A stretch of 64,000 nucleotides of DNA. It comes from Pseudomonas tructae. GTDB taxonomy: Bacteria; Pseudomonadota; Gammaproteobacteria; Pseudomonadales; Pseudomonadaceae. The notes beneath the pieces are model-generated. The model saw only the letters and a list, made by a program, of their open reading frames with translations, was not told the origin of the DNA and did no database searches. The translations under genes were made by a program, and so were the position numbers. The stretch covers positions 4,226,501 to 4,290,500 of the forward strand of contig NZ_CP035952.1 of assembly GCF_004214895.1 (NCBI RefSeq), given 5' to 3'. Shown in pieces: positions 26,715-36,800 of this stretch; the first letter of the stretch is position 1, and every line of letters starts with the position of its first letter.

Positions 26715-27659
26715 ATGCCCAATCGCCTGCTGGCCGCGCCCGGAATCCGTATCAGCCTCGCCGAGCTGATCGAGATGCGTCATCGCGTGCGCGAAGTGCA
26801 ACTGTTTTCCCGGCCCGGTCAACGCAGCCCGCTGGTGGGCCTACACCACTCGAAATTGCGCGGTCGCGGGGTCGACTTCGACCAGGTGCGGGTCTACCAG
26901 GCCGGCGACGATGTGCGCAACATCGACTGGCGAGTGACCGCACGTACCCAGGAGCCGCACACCAAGCTGTTCCATGAGGAGCGCGAGCGACCGATCTTCA
27001 TTCTGGTCGAACAAAGCCAGCGGCTGTTTTTCGGCTCCGGGCTGATGTTCAAGTCGGTGCTCGCCGCCCAGGCCGCGGCGCTGATCGGCTGGGCGGCGCT
27101 GGGCCACAACGATCGTATTGGCGGCCTGGTGTTCGGCGACAACGAGCACTACGAGATCAAACCACGACGCAGCAAGCAGAGTTTGCTGCAGCTACTCAAC
27201 CGCCTGGCGCGGGTCAACCAGTCGCTGCACACCGAAGCCACGCCCCAGGCCGACAGCCTCGGCATTGCACTGCGCCGCGCCCGCGAAGTGCTGCGCCCGG
27301 GCAGCCTGGCAATCATCATCTGCGACGAGCGGGCACTGACGCCTGCGGTAGAGCAGCAACTCAGCCTGCTCTCGCGCCATTGTGACCTGCTGCTGTTACC
27401 GCTGTCCGACCCGCTCGACCACGCCCTGCCCGCCGCCGGCCTGCTGCGCTTTGCCCAGCGCGGCGCCCAGCTGGAACTCGACACCCTCGACCCGACCTTG
27501 CGCAAGAGCTACCGCCAACAAAGCGAAGCGCGCATCGAACGCTGGGAGCTGCTGGCGCAAAAGCTGCGGGTGGTGCTGATGCCTTTGAGCACCCAGAGCG
27601 AGATGATCGAGCAGTTGCGCGAGTACCTCAACGCCCAGCGACCGGGGAAAACCTCGTGA
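26715..27659 (+). CDS. DUF58 domain protein
   Basis: The 314-residue protein has the DUF58 signature (HHSKLRGRGVDFDQVRVYQAGDDVRNIDWRVTART, about residues 40-75) and a VWA-like alpha/beta core (IFILVEQSQRLFFGS) in which the canonical metal-site DXSXS is replaced by EQSQ. No signal peptide is seen. It starts four bases after the MoxR stop and overlaps the next gene by four bases, so it is translationally coupled. In Bat systems DUF58 proteins accompany MoxR, but no biochemical activity is established. The codon pattern is native. Confidence 0.9.
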   Translation: MPNRLLAAPGIRISLAELIEMRHRVREVQLFSRPGQRSPLVGLHHSKLRGRGVDFDQVRVYQAGDDVRNIDWRVTARTQEPHTKLFHEERERPIFILVEQSQRLFFGSGLMFKSVLAAQAAALIGWAALGHNDRIGGLVFGDNEHYEIKPRRSKQSLLQLLNRLARVNQSLHTEATPQADSLGIALRRAREVLRPGSLAIIICDERALTPAVEQQLSLLSRHCDLLLLPLSDPLDHALPAAGLLRFAQRGAQLELDTLDPTLRKSYRQQSEARIERWELLAQKLRVVLMPLSTQSEMIEQLREYLNAQRPGKTS

Positions 27660-28150
27660 ACCCGCTCGATCAGTTGCAGCCCTTGATTGCCCCGTCCGCC
27701 ATCGGCCTGTGGCCGCTGGCTCCGGGCTGGTGGGCCCTGCTGTTGCTGCTGCCGCTGCTCGGCTGGGGTGGGTGGCGCCTGCGCCATTGGCGTCCGGGCA
27801 AAAAAGCCATCGTGCGCGCCGAACTGCCGCTGGACCCGGTGCGCATCGAGGCTCTGGCCGAACTTGCGCGCCTGCCCAAACCCTACGATGGCGCCCCGGC
27901 CGGGGCCTGGCTGCAGCAGATCAACGCCCTGCTCAAGCGCCTGTGCCGTACCCATTATCCGGGTAGCCACAGCCACACCCTCAACGGTCGCCAATGGCTG
28001 GCGTTTCTGGATAACCGCTGCCCGGCCGCCGGCCTGACCCGCTGGATGGTACTGGTCGAAGGCGCCTACAAACCCGAATGCAAACTCGACGACAAAGCCA
28101 TCAATGGCCTCAATCAGTCGGTCGAAACCTGGATCCGCAAACATGTTTGA
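27656..28150 (+). CDS. DUF4381 membrane protein of the Bat operon
   Basis: The 164-residue protein starts with GTG overlapping the DUF58 stop (GTGA). It has an N-terminal membrane helix (PLAPGWWALLLLLPLLGWGGWRLRHW) followed by a basic cytoplasmic part with DPVRIEALAELARLPK and a conserved YPGSHSHTLNGRQWLAFLD stretch. This matches DUF4381, a standard component of MoxR-VWA operons. It overlaps the next VWA gene by eight bases. The function is unknown; as a small membrane anchor it may hold the VWA proteins in a complex. Confidence 0.88.
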   Translation: MNPLDQLQPLIAPSAIGLWPLAPGWWALLLLLPLLGWGGWRLRHWRPGKKAIVRAELPLDPVRIEALAELARLPKPYDGAPAGAWLQQINALLKRLCRTHYPGSHSHTLNGRQWLAFLDNRCPAAGLTRWMVLVEGAYKPECKLDDKAINGLNQSVETWIRKHV

Positions 28151-29219
28151 ACTGGCCTGGCCGTGGATCTTCGTGCTGCTGCCGCTGCCCTGGCTGGCGC
28201 GCCTGCTGCTGCCCGCCGCCGACAGTGGCGAGCCGGTGCTCAAGGTCAGTTTTCTCGATGAACTCGAAGGCCTGGCCGGGCGCCGGGCGCGCCTGAACCT
28301 GCCGACCTGGCGCCAGCAGGCGCCCTTCGTGCTGGTCTGGTTGCTGCTGCTGTTCGCCGCCGCCCGCCCGCAATGGCTTGGCGAGCCGCTGCCGGTGGCC
28401 GCCAGTGGCCGTGACCTGCTGGTGGCGGTGGACGTTTCCGGCTCCATGGACTTCCCCGACATGCAATGGCAGGGCGAGGACATCAGCCGCCTGAACCTGG
28501 TCAAGGCCTTGCTCGGCGACTTTCTCGAAGAGCGCCAGGGCGACCGTGTCGGCCTGATCCTGTTCGGCAGCCAGGCTTACCTGCAAGCGCCTCTGACCTT
28601 CGACCGGCGCACCGTACGCACCTTCCTCGACGAAGCGCAGATCGGCATCGCCGGCAAGAATACCGCCATCGGCGACGCCATTGGCCTGGCGCTCAAGCGC
28701 CTGCGTCAACGCCCGGCGCAGAGCCGCGTGCTGGTCCTGGTGACCGACGGCGCCAACAACGGCGGGCAGATCCACCCGCTGACCGCCGCTCGCCTGGCCA
28801 CCCAGGAAAACGTGCGCATCTACACCATCGGCATCGGCGCCGACCCGGAGCAAACCGGCACGGCCGGGCTGCTGGGGATAAACCCGAGCCTGGACCTGGA
28901 CGAGGCCTCTCTCAAGGAAATCGCTGAACTGACCGGTGGCAGCTACTTCCGCGCCCACAACGGCCAGGAACTGAGCGCCATTGGCGAAGCGCTCGATCGC
29001 CTGGAGCCGGTGGCCCAGCAACCGACCCAGGCGCGCACTGCCCAGCCGCTGTACAGCTGGCCTCTGGCCCTGGCTTTGGTGTTGAGCCTGCTGCTGGTGA
29101 TTGCCCAGCAATGGCCGGATAACCTGCTGCAGCGGCTGTGGCGCCGCCCGCGCTTTTTGCAGCCGCACCCGCACTGGCGCCAGCGCCTGCAACGGTTGCG
29201 CCTGAGGAGACGGCGATGA
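28143..29219 (+). CDS. VWA-domain membrane protein, BatA-type
   Basis: The 358-residue protein has two N-terminal membrane helices, a von Willebrand A domain with an intact metal-ion site (VAVDVSGSMDFPD, DXSXS; GKNTAIGDAIGLAL with the T; VTDGANNGG) and a C-terminal membrane helix followed by a basic tail. I chose ATG 28143 (MFELAWPWIFVLLP); an upstream in-frame start at 28104 lies deep in the previous gene. It overlaps neighbours on both sides (8 and 4 bases). BatA-type proteins are periplasmically exposed partners of MoxR; aerotolerance and envelope-stress roles are reported in Bacteroides and others. Confidence 0.9.
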   Translation: MFELAWPWIFVLLPLPWLARLLLPAADSGEPVLKVSFLDELEGLAGRRARLNLPTWRQQAPFVLVWLLLLFAAARPQWLGEPLPVAASGRDLLVAVDVSGSMDFPDMQWQGEDISRLNLVKALLGDFLEERQGDRVGLILFGSQAYLQAPLTFDRRTVRTFLDEAQIGIAGKNTAIGDAIGLALKRLRQRPAQSRVLVLVTDGANNGGQIHPLTAARLATQENVRIYTIGIGADPEQTGTAGLLGINPSLDLDEASLKEIAELTGGSYFRAHNGQELSAIGEALDRLEPVAQQPTQARTAQPLYSWPLALALVLSLLLVIAQQWPDNLLQRLWRRPRFLQPHPHWRQRLQRLRLRRRR

Positions 29220-30934
29220 GCGAATGGTGGCCACAATGGCTGCGGCCGCTCTGGCTGGTCATCCTGCCACTGCTGGCCTGGCTGCTCTGGAAACTCTGGC
29301 ACCGGCAGAAACGCGCCGGGCGCTGGCAGATGATCCTGCCACCGGCCTTTCATGCCGTGCTGCTCGGTGGCGGCAACGGCCGCGACAGTAAACTGCCGTG
29401 GATTGCCCTCGGCCTGGCCTGGCTGTTGACCGTACTGGCGCTGGTTGGGCCAAGCTGGCAACGCCTGGAAGACACTCGCCAACGCCCCGCCGACCCGCTG
29501 GTGATCCTGCTCGAACTGACCCCGCAGATGCGTGCCGACGACGCCGCGCCCAGCCGTCTGGAACAGGCCCGGCGCAAAATCCTCGACCTGCTCGAACACC
29601 GTCGTGACAGCCAGACGGCAATCATCGTCTACGCCGGCAGCGCCCACACCCTGGTGCCGCTGTCCGATGACCTGGCCACCAGCCGCAACCTGCTCGACGC
29701 CCTGGACCCTGGGATCATGCCGCAAGCCGGGCAGCGCGCCGACCTTGCCGTGCGCAAGGGCCTGGCCCTGCTCGCCCAGGCCGGGCTTGGCCAGGGCCGG
29801 CTGCTGCTGATCGGCTCCTCGCTCGATGCCGAGGAACGCCAGGGCATCGTCCAGGCCCTCGGCCGCCAGGGCCCAAGCTTGCTGATGTTGGGGGTCGGCA
29901 GCGCCGAAGGTGCGCCGGTCAAGCAGGCCAACGGCGAATTCCTCAAGGACGATCAAGGCGCGATTCTCTTGCCGCGCCTGGACAGCAGCAGTCTCAAGGC
30001 TTTTATCAACAGCACTGGCGGACGCTATCGCAGCGCCCGCATCGACGACCTCGACCTGCGCGGCCTGCGCCTGTTCGACAACCCGCGCAGCCTGCGCGAC
30101 GAGGGCCAGACCGTGCAGCTCGACAGCTGGGCTGACCAAGGTTACTGGCTGCTGCTGCCCTTGTTGTTGCTGGCCGCCTGCGCCGGGCGCCGCGGCTGGC
30201 TGTTCTGCCTGCCCCTGCTGCTGACCCTGCCGCAGCCAAGCTACGCCTTCGAGTTCAACGACCTGTGGCTGCGCCCCGACCAGCAGGGCCAGCACCTGCT
30301 CGAACAGCAGCGTCCGGCCGACGCCGCGCGACGCTTTGAAGACCCGCAATGGAAAGGCCTGGCGCTGTACGAAGCCGGCGACTTCAACGGTGCCGCGCGC
30401 CAGTTCGCCCGGGGCAACAGCGCCGCCGACCATTACAATCGCGGCAATGCGCTGGCCCGCAGCGGTGAGCTGGAAGCGGCGCTGGACGCCTATGAACAGG
30501 CCCTGGAACGCCAGCCGGAACTGCAACCGGCACTGGCCAACAAGGCCTTGGTAGAACAGTTACTGCAACAACGCCAGGCCGAACAAGTGCCCGAGCAGCC
30601 GCCAGAAGATAATCAACAGAGCGACCCCAACAGCAACAGCGACAACGCCAGCAGCGCGCAGAATGCCCAGGACCAGGCCGCGGCAAAACCTTTACAGGAT
30701 CCGCACGACGCGGCCAAGCCTGAGGACAGCAGCGATGAACAGCCGCAGAACAGCGCCAGCGGTGCTGACGACGACACCACCCGGCCGCCCCAACGCCCGA
30801 CCGAGGGCAGCCTCGATGTCGAGCAGCGCCAGGCGCTGGAACAATGGCTGCGACAGATTCCGGACAACCCGTCCGAGCTGTTGCGGCGTAAATTCTGGTA
30901 TGAACAGCAACAACATCAGGAAACCCATCAATGA
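29216..30934 (+). CDS. VWA plus TPR fusion protein, BatB/BatC-type
   Basis: The 572-residue protein combines a BatB-like part (two N-terminal membrane helices, then a VWA domain at about 90-300) with a BatC-like TPR part (GRNSAADHYNRGNALARSGELEAALDAYEQAL in outline, about residue 400). A long Gln/Asn/Asp-rich, probably disordered tail follows. The VWA metal motif is degenerate (LLELTPQMRADD in place of DXSXS). I chose ATG 29216 because it overlaps the preceding stop as ATGA. The BatB-BatC fusion is common in Gammaproteobacteria. It overlaps batD by four bases. Confidence 0.88.
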   Translation: MSEWWPQWLRPLWLVILPLLAWLLWKLWHRQKRAGRWQMILPPAFHAVLLGGGNGRDSKLPWIALGLAWLLTVLALVGPSWQRLEDTRQRPADPLVILLELTPQMRADDAAPSRLEQARRKILDLLEHRRDSQTAIIVYAGSAHTLVPLSDDLATSRNLLDALDPGIMPQAGQRADLAVRKGLALLAQAGLGQGRLLLIGSSLDAEERQGIVQALGRQGPSLLMLGVGSAEGAPVKQANGEFLKDDQGAILLPRLDSSSLKAFINSTGGRYRSARIDDLDLRGLRLFDNPRSLRDEGQTVQLDSWADQGYWLLLPLLLLAACAGRRGWLFCLPLLLTLPQPSYAFEFNDLWLRPDQQGQHLLEQQRPADAARRFEDPQWKGLALYEAGDFNGAARQFARGNSAADHYNRGNALARSGELEAALDAYEQALERQPELQPALANKALVEQLLQQRQAEQVPEQPPEDNQQSDPNSNSDNASSAQNAQDQAAAKPLQDPHDAAKPEDSSDEQPQNSASGADDDTTRPPQRPTEGSLDVEQRQALEQWLRQIPDNPSELLRRKFWYEQQQHQETHQ

Positions 30935-32556
30935 GTCGCGCTTGCGTCCTGGTCTTCAGCCTCTTTCTCGCCCTGCAGGTGCAGGCGGCAGCGCTGCTTG
31001 CCAGTGTCGACCGTACACGCCTGAATGCCGGCGAAACCCTTGAGCTGACCCTCCAGACCCAGGACGTGACCCAGTTCGGCAAACCCGACCTGTCACCGCT
31101 GGAGGCCAACTTCGAGGTACGCGGCACGCGCCAGGTCAACAGCCTCAACAGCCTTGACGAAAACAACGCCAACACCCGCTGGATCATCACCCTGTTGCCG
31201 CGCAAGAGCGGCAGCGTGGAAATTCCCGCCCTGCAGCTGGGCGAGGTACGCAGCCAGCCTATCAGCCTGCAGATCGAGGCCAACCAGGTCAGCAGTGAAA
31301 ACCACGGCCCGGTGTTCATCGATGCCAGCCTCGATCAGCCTGAGGTCTACGTGCAGGCCCAGGCGGTGCTGACCTTGAGCATCTATCACTCGGTGCCGCT
31401 GTACGACGACAGCAGCCTCAGCCCACTGCAACTGGACAACGCCAAGGTCGAACCGCTGGGCGAGACCCGCACCTTCGAGAAACTCATCGACGGTGTGCGC
31501 CATGGCGTGATCGAGATGCGCTATGCGATCTACCCCCAGCAAAGCGGTGACCTGAAAATCCCCGCCCTGACCTTTAGCGCCACCGCCGCGCAGAACGACG
31601 CCGAGCAGGAACTCAACACCCCGCGCGCCGGCAAGCAGGTGCAGGTCAGCTCCACGCCGCTGGTGCTGACAGTCGACCCGATTCCGGCCGACTACCCGGC
31701 CAATGCGGCGTGGCTGCCGGCCAACAGTTTGACCCTTGAAGAACACTGGAGCCCAGACCCGGCGCAGCAGCAGACGCAGATCGGCGACTCGTTGACCCGC
31801 ACCCTGATCCTTCAGGCCGAAGGCTTGTCCAGCGCCCAGTTGCCACCGCTGCCTGGCACCGAGGTCACCGGCCTGCGCCGCTACCCGGACCAGCCGCAAC
31901 TGCGCAACCAGGTCAACGACCGTGGCCTGCTCGGCGTGCGTGAAGAGCGCGAGGCGCTGGTACCCACCCACGCCGGTAAGCTGGAACTGCCGAGCCAGGA
32001 AGTGGTCTGGTGGAACACCCGTGAAGATCATCTGGAGCGCAGCAATTTGCCGGCACGCAGCCTGCAGATCGAAGACAACCCGGCGTTGAGCGCCGACAAG
32101 CCGGCCAGCGTCGACCCGGTTACCGTGCAATCCTACCTGCTCTGGCCCTGGCAGCTGAGCACCCTGGTACTGGCCCTGACCACCCTGCTGGGCTTTGCCC
32201 TGTGGTGGCGGGCGCGCTCGCAACCGGCGGTGCTGCGCGCCGCACAAACCGGGCCAAGCCCGCGCACCCTGCTCGATGACCTCAAGCGTGCGTGCCAGGC
32301 CAACGACCCGCAGGCGACGCGCCAGGCCCTGGATGCCTGGGCGCGCCAGCAACCGGAAACCCTGGCCGAGATGGCCGCGCGCTTCGTGCCGCTGTCCGAT
32401 GCCCTCGATGGCCTCAACGGCGCGCTGTACAGCGAAAGCGGGCAGTATTGGCAAGGTGAAGAATTGTGGCGGGCCATCGGCACCATCCCGGCCGCCGAGC
32501 AGGTCCAGCCGGTACAGAGCGAGAACGGCAGCTTGCCGCCGCTGTACCCCAAATAA
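30931..32556 (+). CDS. BatD-family periplasmic/membrane protein
   Basis: The 541-residue protein has a signal peptide (MSRACVLVFSLFLALQVQAAALLA), a large beta-rich exoplasmic region with repeated Ig-like folds, a single membrane helix near residues 405-425 (WPWQLSTLVLALTTLLGFALWW) and a cytoplasmic C-terminal helical domain. This is the oxygen-tolerance/BatD family layout. It is the last gene of the MoxR operon, with a 51-bp gap before sbcD, and probably presents a periplasmic scaffold to the VWA proteins. No catalytic motif is visible. Confidence 0.9.
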   Translation: MSRACVLVFSLFLALQVQAAALLASVDRTRLNAGETLELTLQTQDVTQFGKPDLSPLEANFEVRGTRQVNSLNSLDENNANTRWIITLLPRKSGSVEIPALQLGEVRSQPISLQIEANQVSSENHGPVFIDASLDQPEVYVQAQAVLTLSIYHSVPLYDDSSLSPLQLDNAKVEPLGETRTFEKLIDGVRHGVIEMRYAIYPQQSGDLKIPALTFSATAAQNDAEQELNTPRAGKQVQVSSTPLVLTVDPIPADYPANAAWLPANSLTLEEHWSPDPAQQQTQIGDSLTRTLILQAEGLSSAQLPPLPGTEVTGLRRYPDQPQLRNQVNDRGLLGVREEREALVPTHAGKLELPSQEVVWWNTREDHLERSNLPARSLQIEDNPALSADKPASVDPVTVQSYLLWPWQLSTLVLALTTLLGFALWWRARSQPAVLRAAQTGPSPRTLLDDLKRACQANDPQATRQALDAWARQQPETLAEMAARFVPLSDALDGLNGALYSESGQYWQGEELWRAIGTIPAAEQVQPVQSENGSLPPLYPK

Positions 32557-32607
32557 CCTCAAGGCGTGACGCCCCGGGCGCCACGCCGGCACACTGCGGA
32601 ACCCTTC

Positions 32608-33849
32608 ATGCGTCTGTTTCACACCTCCGACTGGCACCTGGGTCAGACCCTGCACGGCCAGGAACGCGACTTCGAACACGCCTGTTTTCTCGACTGGCTG
32701 CTCGGCCAGCTCAAGCTGCGCCAGCCCGACGCCCTGCTGATTGCCGGCGACATTTTCGACACCGTCAACCCGCCGGTCAAAGCCCAGGAACGGCTCTACG
32801 ACTTCATCGTCCAGGCCCACGAACAACAGCCCAAGCTGAACATCGTGATGATCGCCGGCAACCACGACTCCGGTTCACGCATCGAACTGCCGGCGCCGCT
32901 GATGCGCCGCCTGCGCACCCACGCCCTGGGCCGGGTGCAATGGCTCGATGACGGTGAACTGGACAGCGAACGCCTGCTGATTCCGCTGACCAACGCCAAG
33001 GGCAAGGTCGCCGCCTGGTGCCTGGCACTGCCCTTCCTGCGCCCGGCAGAGGTAACCGGCGCGCACCTGGGCGACGACTACCTGCGTGGTATCGCCCAGG
33101 TCCACGAAAAACTCATCGCCGCCGCCCTGCAACGGCGCAAGGCCGGCCAGGCGCTGATTGCCGTGAGCCACGCGCACATGGCCGGTGGTTCGATCTCGGA
33201 AGACTCCGAGCGCAGCCTGATCATCGGCAACGCCGAAGCCCTGCCAGCGCGCCTGTTCGCCCCAGAGATCAGCTACGTCGCCCTCGGCCACCTGCACAAG
33301 CCGCAGAAGGTCAACCGCGAAGCGCGCATCCGCTACAGCGGCTCGCCGATCCCGCTGTCGTTCTCGGAAATCGGCTACCCGCACCAGATCCTTGAAATCG
33401 AGCTGGATGGCGCTCAGCTCGCCAGTGTCGAGTCGCGCCTGGTACCGCGCGCCGTGCACTTGCAACGGCTGGGCCCGGCGCCACTGGCCCAAGTGCTCGA
33501 ACAACTGGCCGAGTTGCCGGTGGTCGACCTGCTCGACGACCCGCAGCGCCAACCCTGGCTGGAGATCCGCGTGCGCCTGGACGAGCCGCTGCCCGACCTG
33601 CGCGCGCAACTTGAAGGCGCCTTGCAGGGCAAAGCTGTGCGCCTGGTGCGCATCGCCGCCGAGTATGCCGGTAACGGTCGCAGCGAAGACGACAGCAGCG
33701 CCGACCTGCTGGAGCTGGGCCAACTCACCCCCAATGAGCTGTTCAGCCGGGCCTGGGAACAGGCCTACGGCAACGCCGTCGACGAACAGAGCCTGGCCGA
33801 CTTTGCCCTGCTGCTGCAGGACGTCCAGCAGGAGCAGGAACAGCCATGA
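32608..33849 (+). CDS. sbcD: Exonuclease subunit SbcD
   Basis: SbcD (413 residues) is the Mre11-type nuclease of the SbcCD complex, which cuts hairpins and protein-blocked DNA ends. Calcineurin-fold metal motifs are in order: FHTSDWHLGQTL at the N terminus, IAGDIFDTVNPP, MIAGNHDSGSR, AVSHAHMAGG and LGHLHKPQ. I chose ATG 32608 (MRLFHTSDWHLG); an in-frame upstream start at 32566 would add residues before the fold and has no binding site. It overlaps sbcC by four bases (ATGA), the usual arrangement. It may be co-transcribed with the Bat operon 51 bp upstream. Confidence 0.97.
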   Translation: MRLFHTSDWHLGQTLHGQERDFEHACFLDWLLGQLKLRQPDALLIAGDIFDTVNPPVKAQERLYDFIVQAHEQQPKLNIVMIAGNHDSGSRIELPAPLMRRLRTHALGRVQWLDDGELDSERLLIPLTNAKGKVAAWCLALPFLRPAEVTGAHLGDDYLRGIAQVHEKLIAAALQRRKAGQALIAVSHAHMAGGSISEDSERSLIIGNAEALPARLFAPEISYVALGHLHKPQKVNREARIRYSGSPIPLSFSEIGYPHQILEIELDGAQLASVESRLVPRAVHLQRLGPAPLAQVLEQLAELPVVDLLDDPQRQPWLEIRVRLDEPLPDLRAQLEGALQGKAVRLVRIAAEYAGNGRSEDDSSADLLELGQLTPNELFSRAWEQAYGNAVDEQSLADFALLLQDVQQEQEQP

Positions 33850-36800
33850 AGATTCTCGCCATCCGCCTGAAGAACCTGGCCTCCCTGGAAGGCCCGATCG
33901 AAATCGACTTCACCGCCGAGCCGCTGGCCAGCGCCGGCCTGTTCGCCATCACCGGGCCCACCGGCGCCGGCAAGAGCACCCTGCTCGACGCCCTGTGCCT
34001 GGCGTTGTTCGGCGCCGTACCGCGGTTGAACAACATCGGCCGCGAGACCAAGCTGCCGGAAATCGACAGCGACATCCTCACCAGCGATCCGCGCACCCTG
34101 CTGCGCCGGGGTTCGGGCAGTGGTTTTGCCGAGGTGGACTTCGTCGGCATCGACGGCCGCCGTTACCGCGCCCGCTGGGAAACCAACCGCGCCCGCGACA
34201 AGGCCAATGGCAAGCTGCAAGGCAGCCGCCAGAGCCTGCATGACCTGGACAGCGAGCAATTGCTAAGCAACCAGAGCAAGGCCGAATACAAGCAACTGAT
34301 CGAATCGCGCCTGGGCCTGAACTTCGAACAGTTCACCCGCGCGGTGATGCTGGCCCAGAGCGAGTTCAGCGCCTTCCTCAAGGCCGACGACAAAGAGCGC
34401 AGCGAGCTGCTGGAAAAGCTCACCAACACCGCCATCTACAGCCAGCTGGGCCGCCGCGCCTACAGCAAGAGCAAAGAAGCCGAAGAGGCGCACAAAGCCC
34501 TGCAGGATCAGGCCAGCGGTGTGCTGCCCATGGCCGTTGATGCCCGTGCCGAACTCGACTTGCGCTACGGCGAGGCGCTCGATCGCTTCAAGGCCGAACA
34601 GGCGCAACGGCGCCAGCTCGAGCAGCAGCGCAGCTGGCTGGTCGAGCTGTTGCAACTGCAAGAGCAGGTGCAAGCCAGCAGCGCACAACTGCACAGCGCC
34701 CAGCAACATCATGACAGCCTCGACGGCGAGCGGCTGAAACTGGCGCGCCTGGAACAGCTGGCGCCACAACGCCATCAGTTCGCCCGCCAACAGACGCTCA
34801 ATGCCCAGCTCAGTCCGCTGGCCCAGAGCATCAAGGCCCAGCGCCAACAGCACGAGCAGTTGCATGACCGTCAGCAGCAATTGCAGGACGACCTGGGCAA
34901 AGCCCGCGATGCTCTCGCCCAGGCCCTGGCACAACAAAGCAACAGCGCGCCATCGCTGCGTCAGGCCTTTGCCGAGCAGAACACTCTGGCCCGTCTGCAA
35001 CAGGAGTTGGTCAACAGCGAGGCACTCAAGCAACAGGCCGAACAGGCCAGTGCCCAAGGCCAGCAACAGTTGCTCAGCCTCACTGAACAACAAGGCCTGA
35101 GCGAACAACGTCTGCAGCAAATCAGCGACCAGCTCGCTCAAAGCGCGTCGCTGGCAGGATTAAGTGAAGCCTGGAATGCCTATCGCGACCGTCTGCAACA
35201 GCTGATGCAGCTGGGCAACCGCCTTAACCAGGGCCGCGCCGAGCTGCCAGGCCTTGAGCAACGTGCCAGCCAGGCCCTCGCCCAACTTGAAGAACAGCGC
35301 GCTACCCTGGCCCTGCTCTACCGTGAGGCCGAGGCAGAACCCGAGGCTCTGGCCGAACAGATCGGCTTGCTGGGCGAGCTTCTGCAGAAAAACCGCCAAC
35401 AGCAACGCCAGGTCGAAGAACTAAGCCGGCTGTGGAGCAACCAGCAAGACCTCGAACAGCGTCTGCAAGCCCTGCGCGATCGCCAGCAAGCGGCCCTGCA
35501 GCAGCGCGAACAGCTGATCAGCGAAGGGCTCAATGGCAAGAACCAGCTGAGCGCCGCCGAGCAAGCGCTGAATGTCACCCGCCAGTTGCTCGAACGCCAG
35601 CGCCTGGCCCGCAGCCAGAGCGTCGAAGAGTTGCGCGCGCAATTGCAGGACGACCAACCCTGCCCGGTGTGCGGTAGCCAGGAACACCCTTACCACCAGC
35701 CCGAAGCCCTGCTGCAAAGCCTCGGCCGCCATGACCAGGACGAAGAGGCCAACGCCCAGCAGGTGGTCGACGCTCTGAAGAAACAGCTCGATGAGCTGCG
35801 CACCCAACTGGGTGGCGTCAACGGCCAGATCAAGGAATACCTGCACCAGCAGGAGCAACTGGGTAGCCAGCAGCAAGCACTGCTGCCGAGTCTAGAAGCG
35901 CACCCGCTGTACCCGTCGCTGGCCGATCAGGACGCCAACCAGCGCAGCAACTGGCTGGAATTGCAGGCGCGCAACCTGAACCACGACATCGCTCGTGACG
36001 AGCAGCGCCAGAATACCCTGCTGACCCTGCAAAAAGACGCCAGCCGCCTGCAACAACAGGTGCAGGCAGCCCAGGAGGCCAGCCAGCAGGCCAACCAGCA
36101 CCTGAATCAGCAGCACACCGCGCTGACCAGTGACCAAGAGCGCCTGGAACAGGAGCTGGCCAGTTTCGCCACCCTGCTGCCAGACGACATCCTCAACGAC
36201 CTGCGCCAGGAGCCGGCCGCCGCCTTTATGCGCCTGGACCAGCAACTGGCCCTGCGCCTGGACCTGCTGCAACGGCAAAAGGACGAACAACAGGAGCACG
36301 CCGAGCGCCAGCAGACCCTGGACAAAACCCAGCTGCAGCAACAGACCCGGGTGCACAAGCACGAAGAACTGCAACATCAGTTCAGCGAGCTGCAGCGTCA
36401 GCATCAACTCAGCCGCGACAGCCTTGCCGCCCTGCTCGGCGCACAGGCCAGCGCCGAACATTGGCAGGAGCATCTGGAACAGGCCGTGGAGCGCGCGCGC
36501 CAGGCAGAAGCACAGACGCTTCAACAGTTGCAGCAGACCCAGGCACAGTTGATCGAACTGGCCGCCGAGCTCAAGGCCAAGGACGAACGGTTGAACGCCC
36601 TGGAGCAGGAACACAGCGAGGTTCGCACCCGGATCGAACAGTGGCGCCAGGGCCACCCGGAGCTGGACGACAGTGGCCTGGAGCAACTGCTGGCCTTCGA
36701 CGACGCCGCGGTGGCGCAGTTGCGCCAAGGGCTGCAGGACAGCGAAAAAGCCATCGAACAAGCCCGCACCCTGTGCCAGGAGCGCCAGCAACGCCTGGAC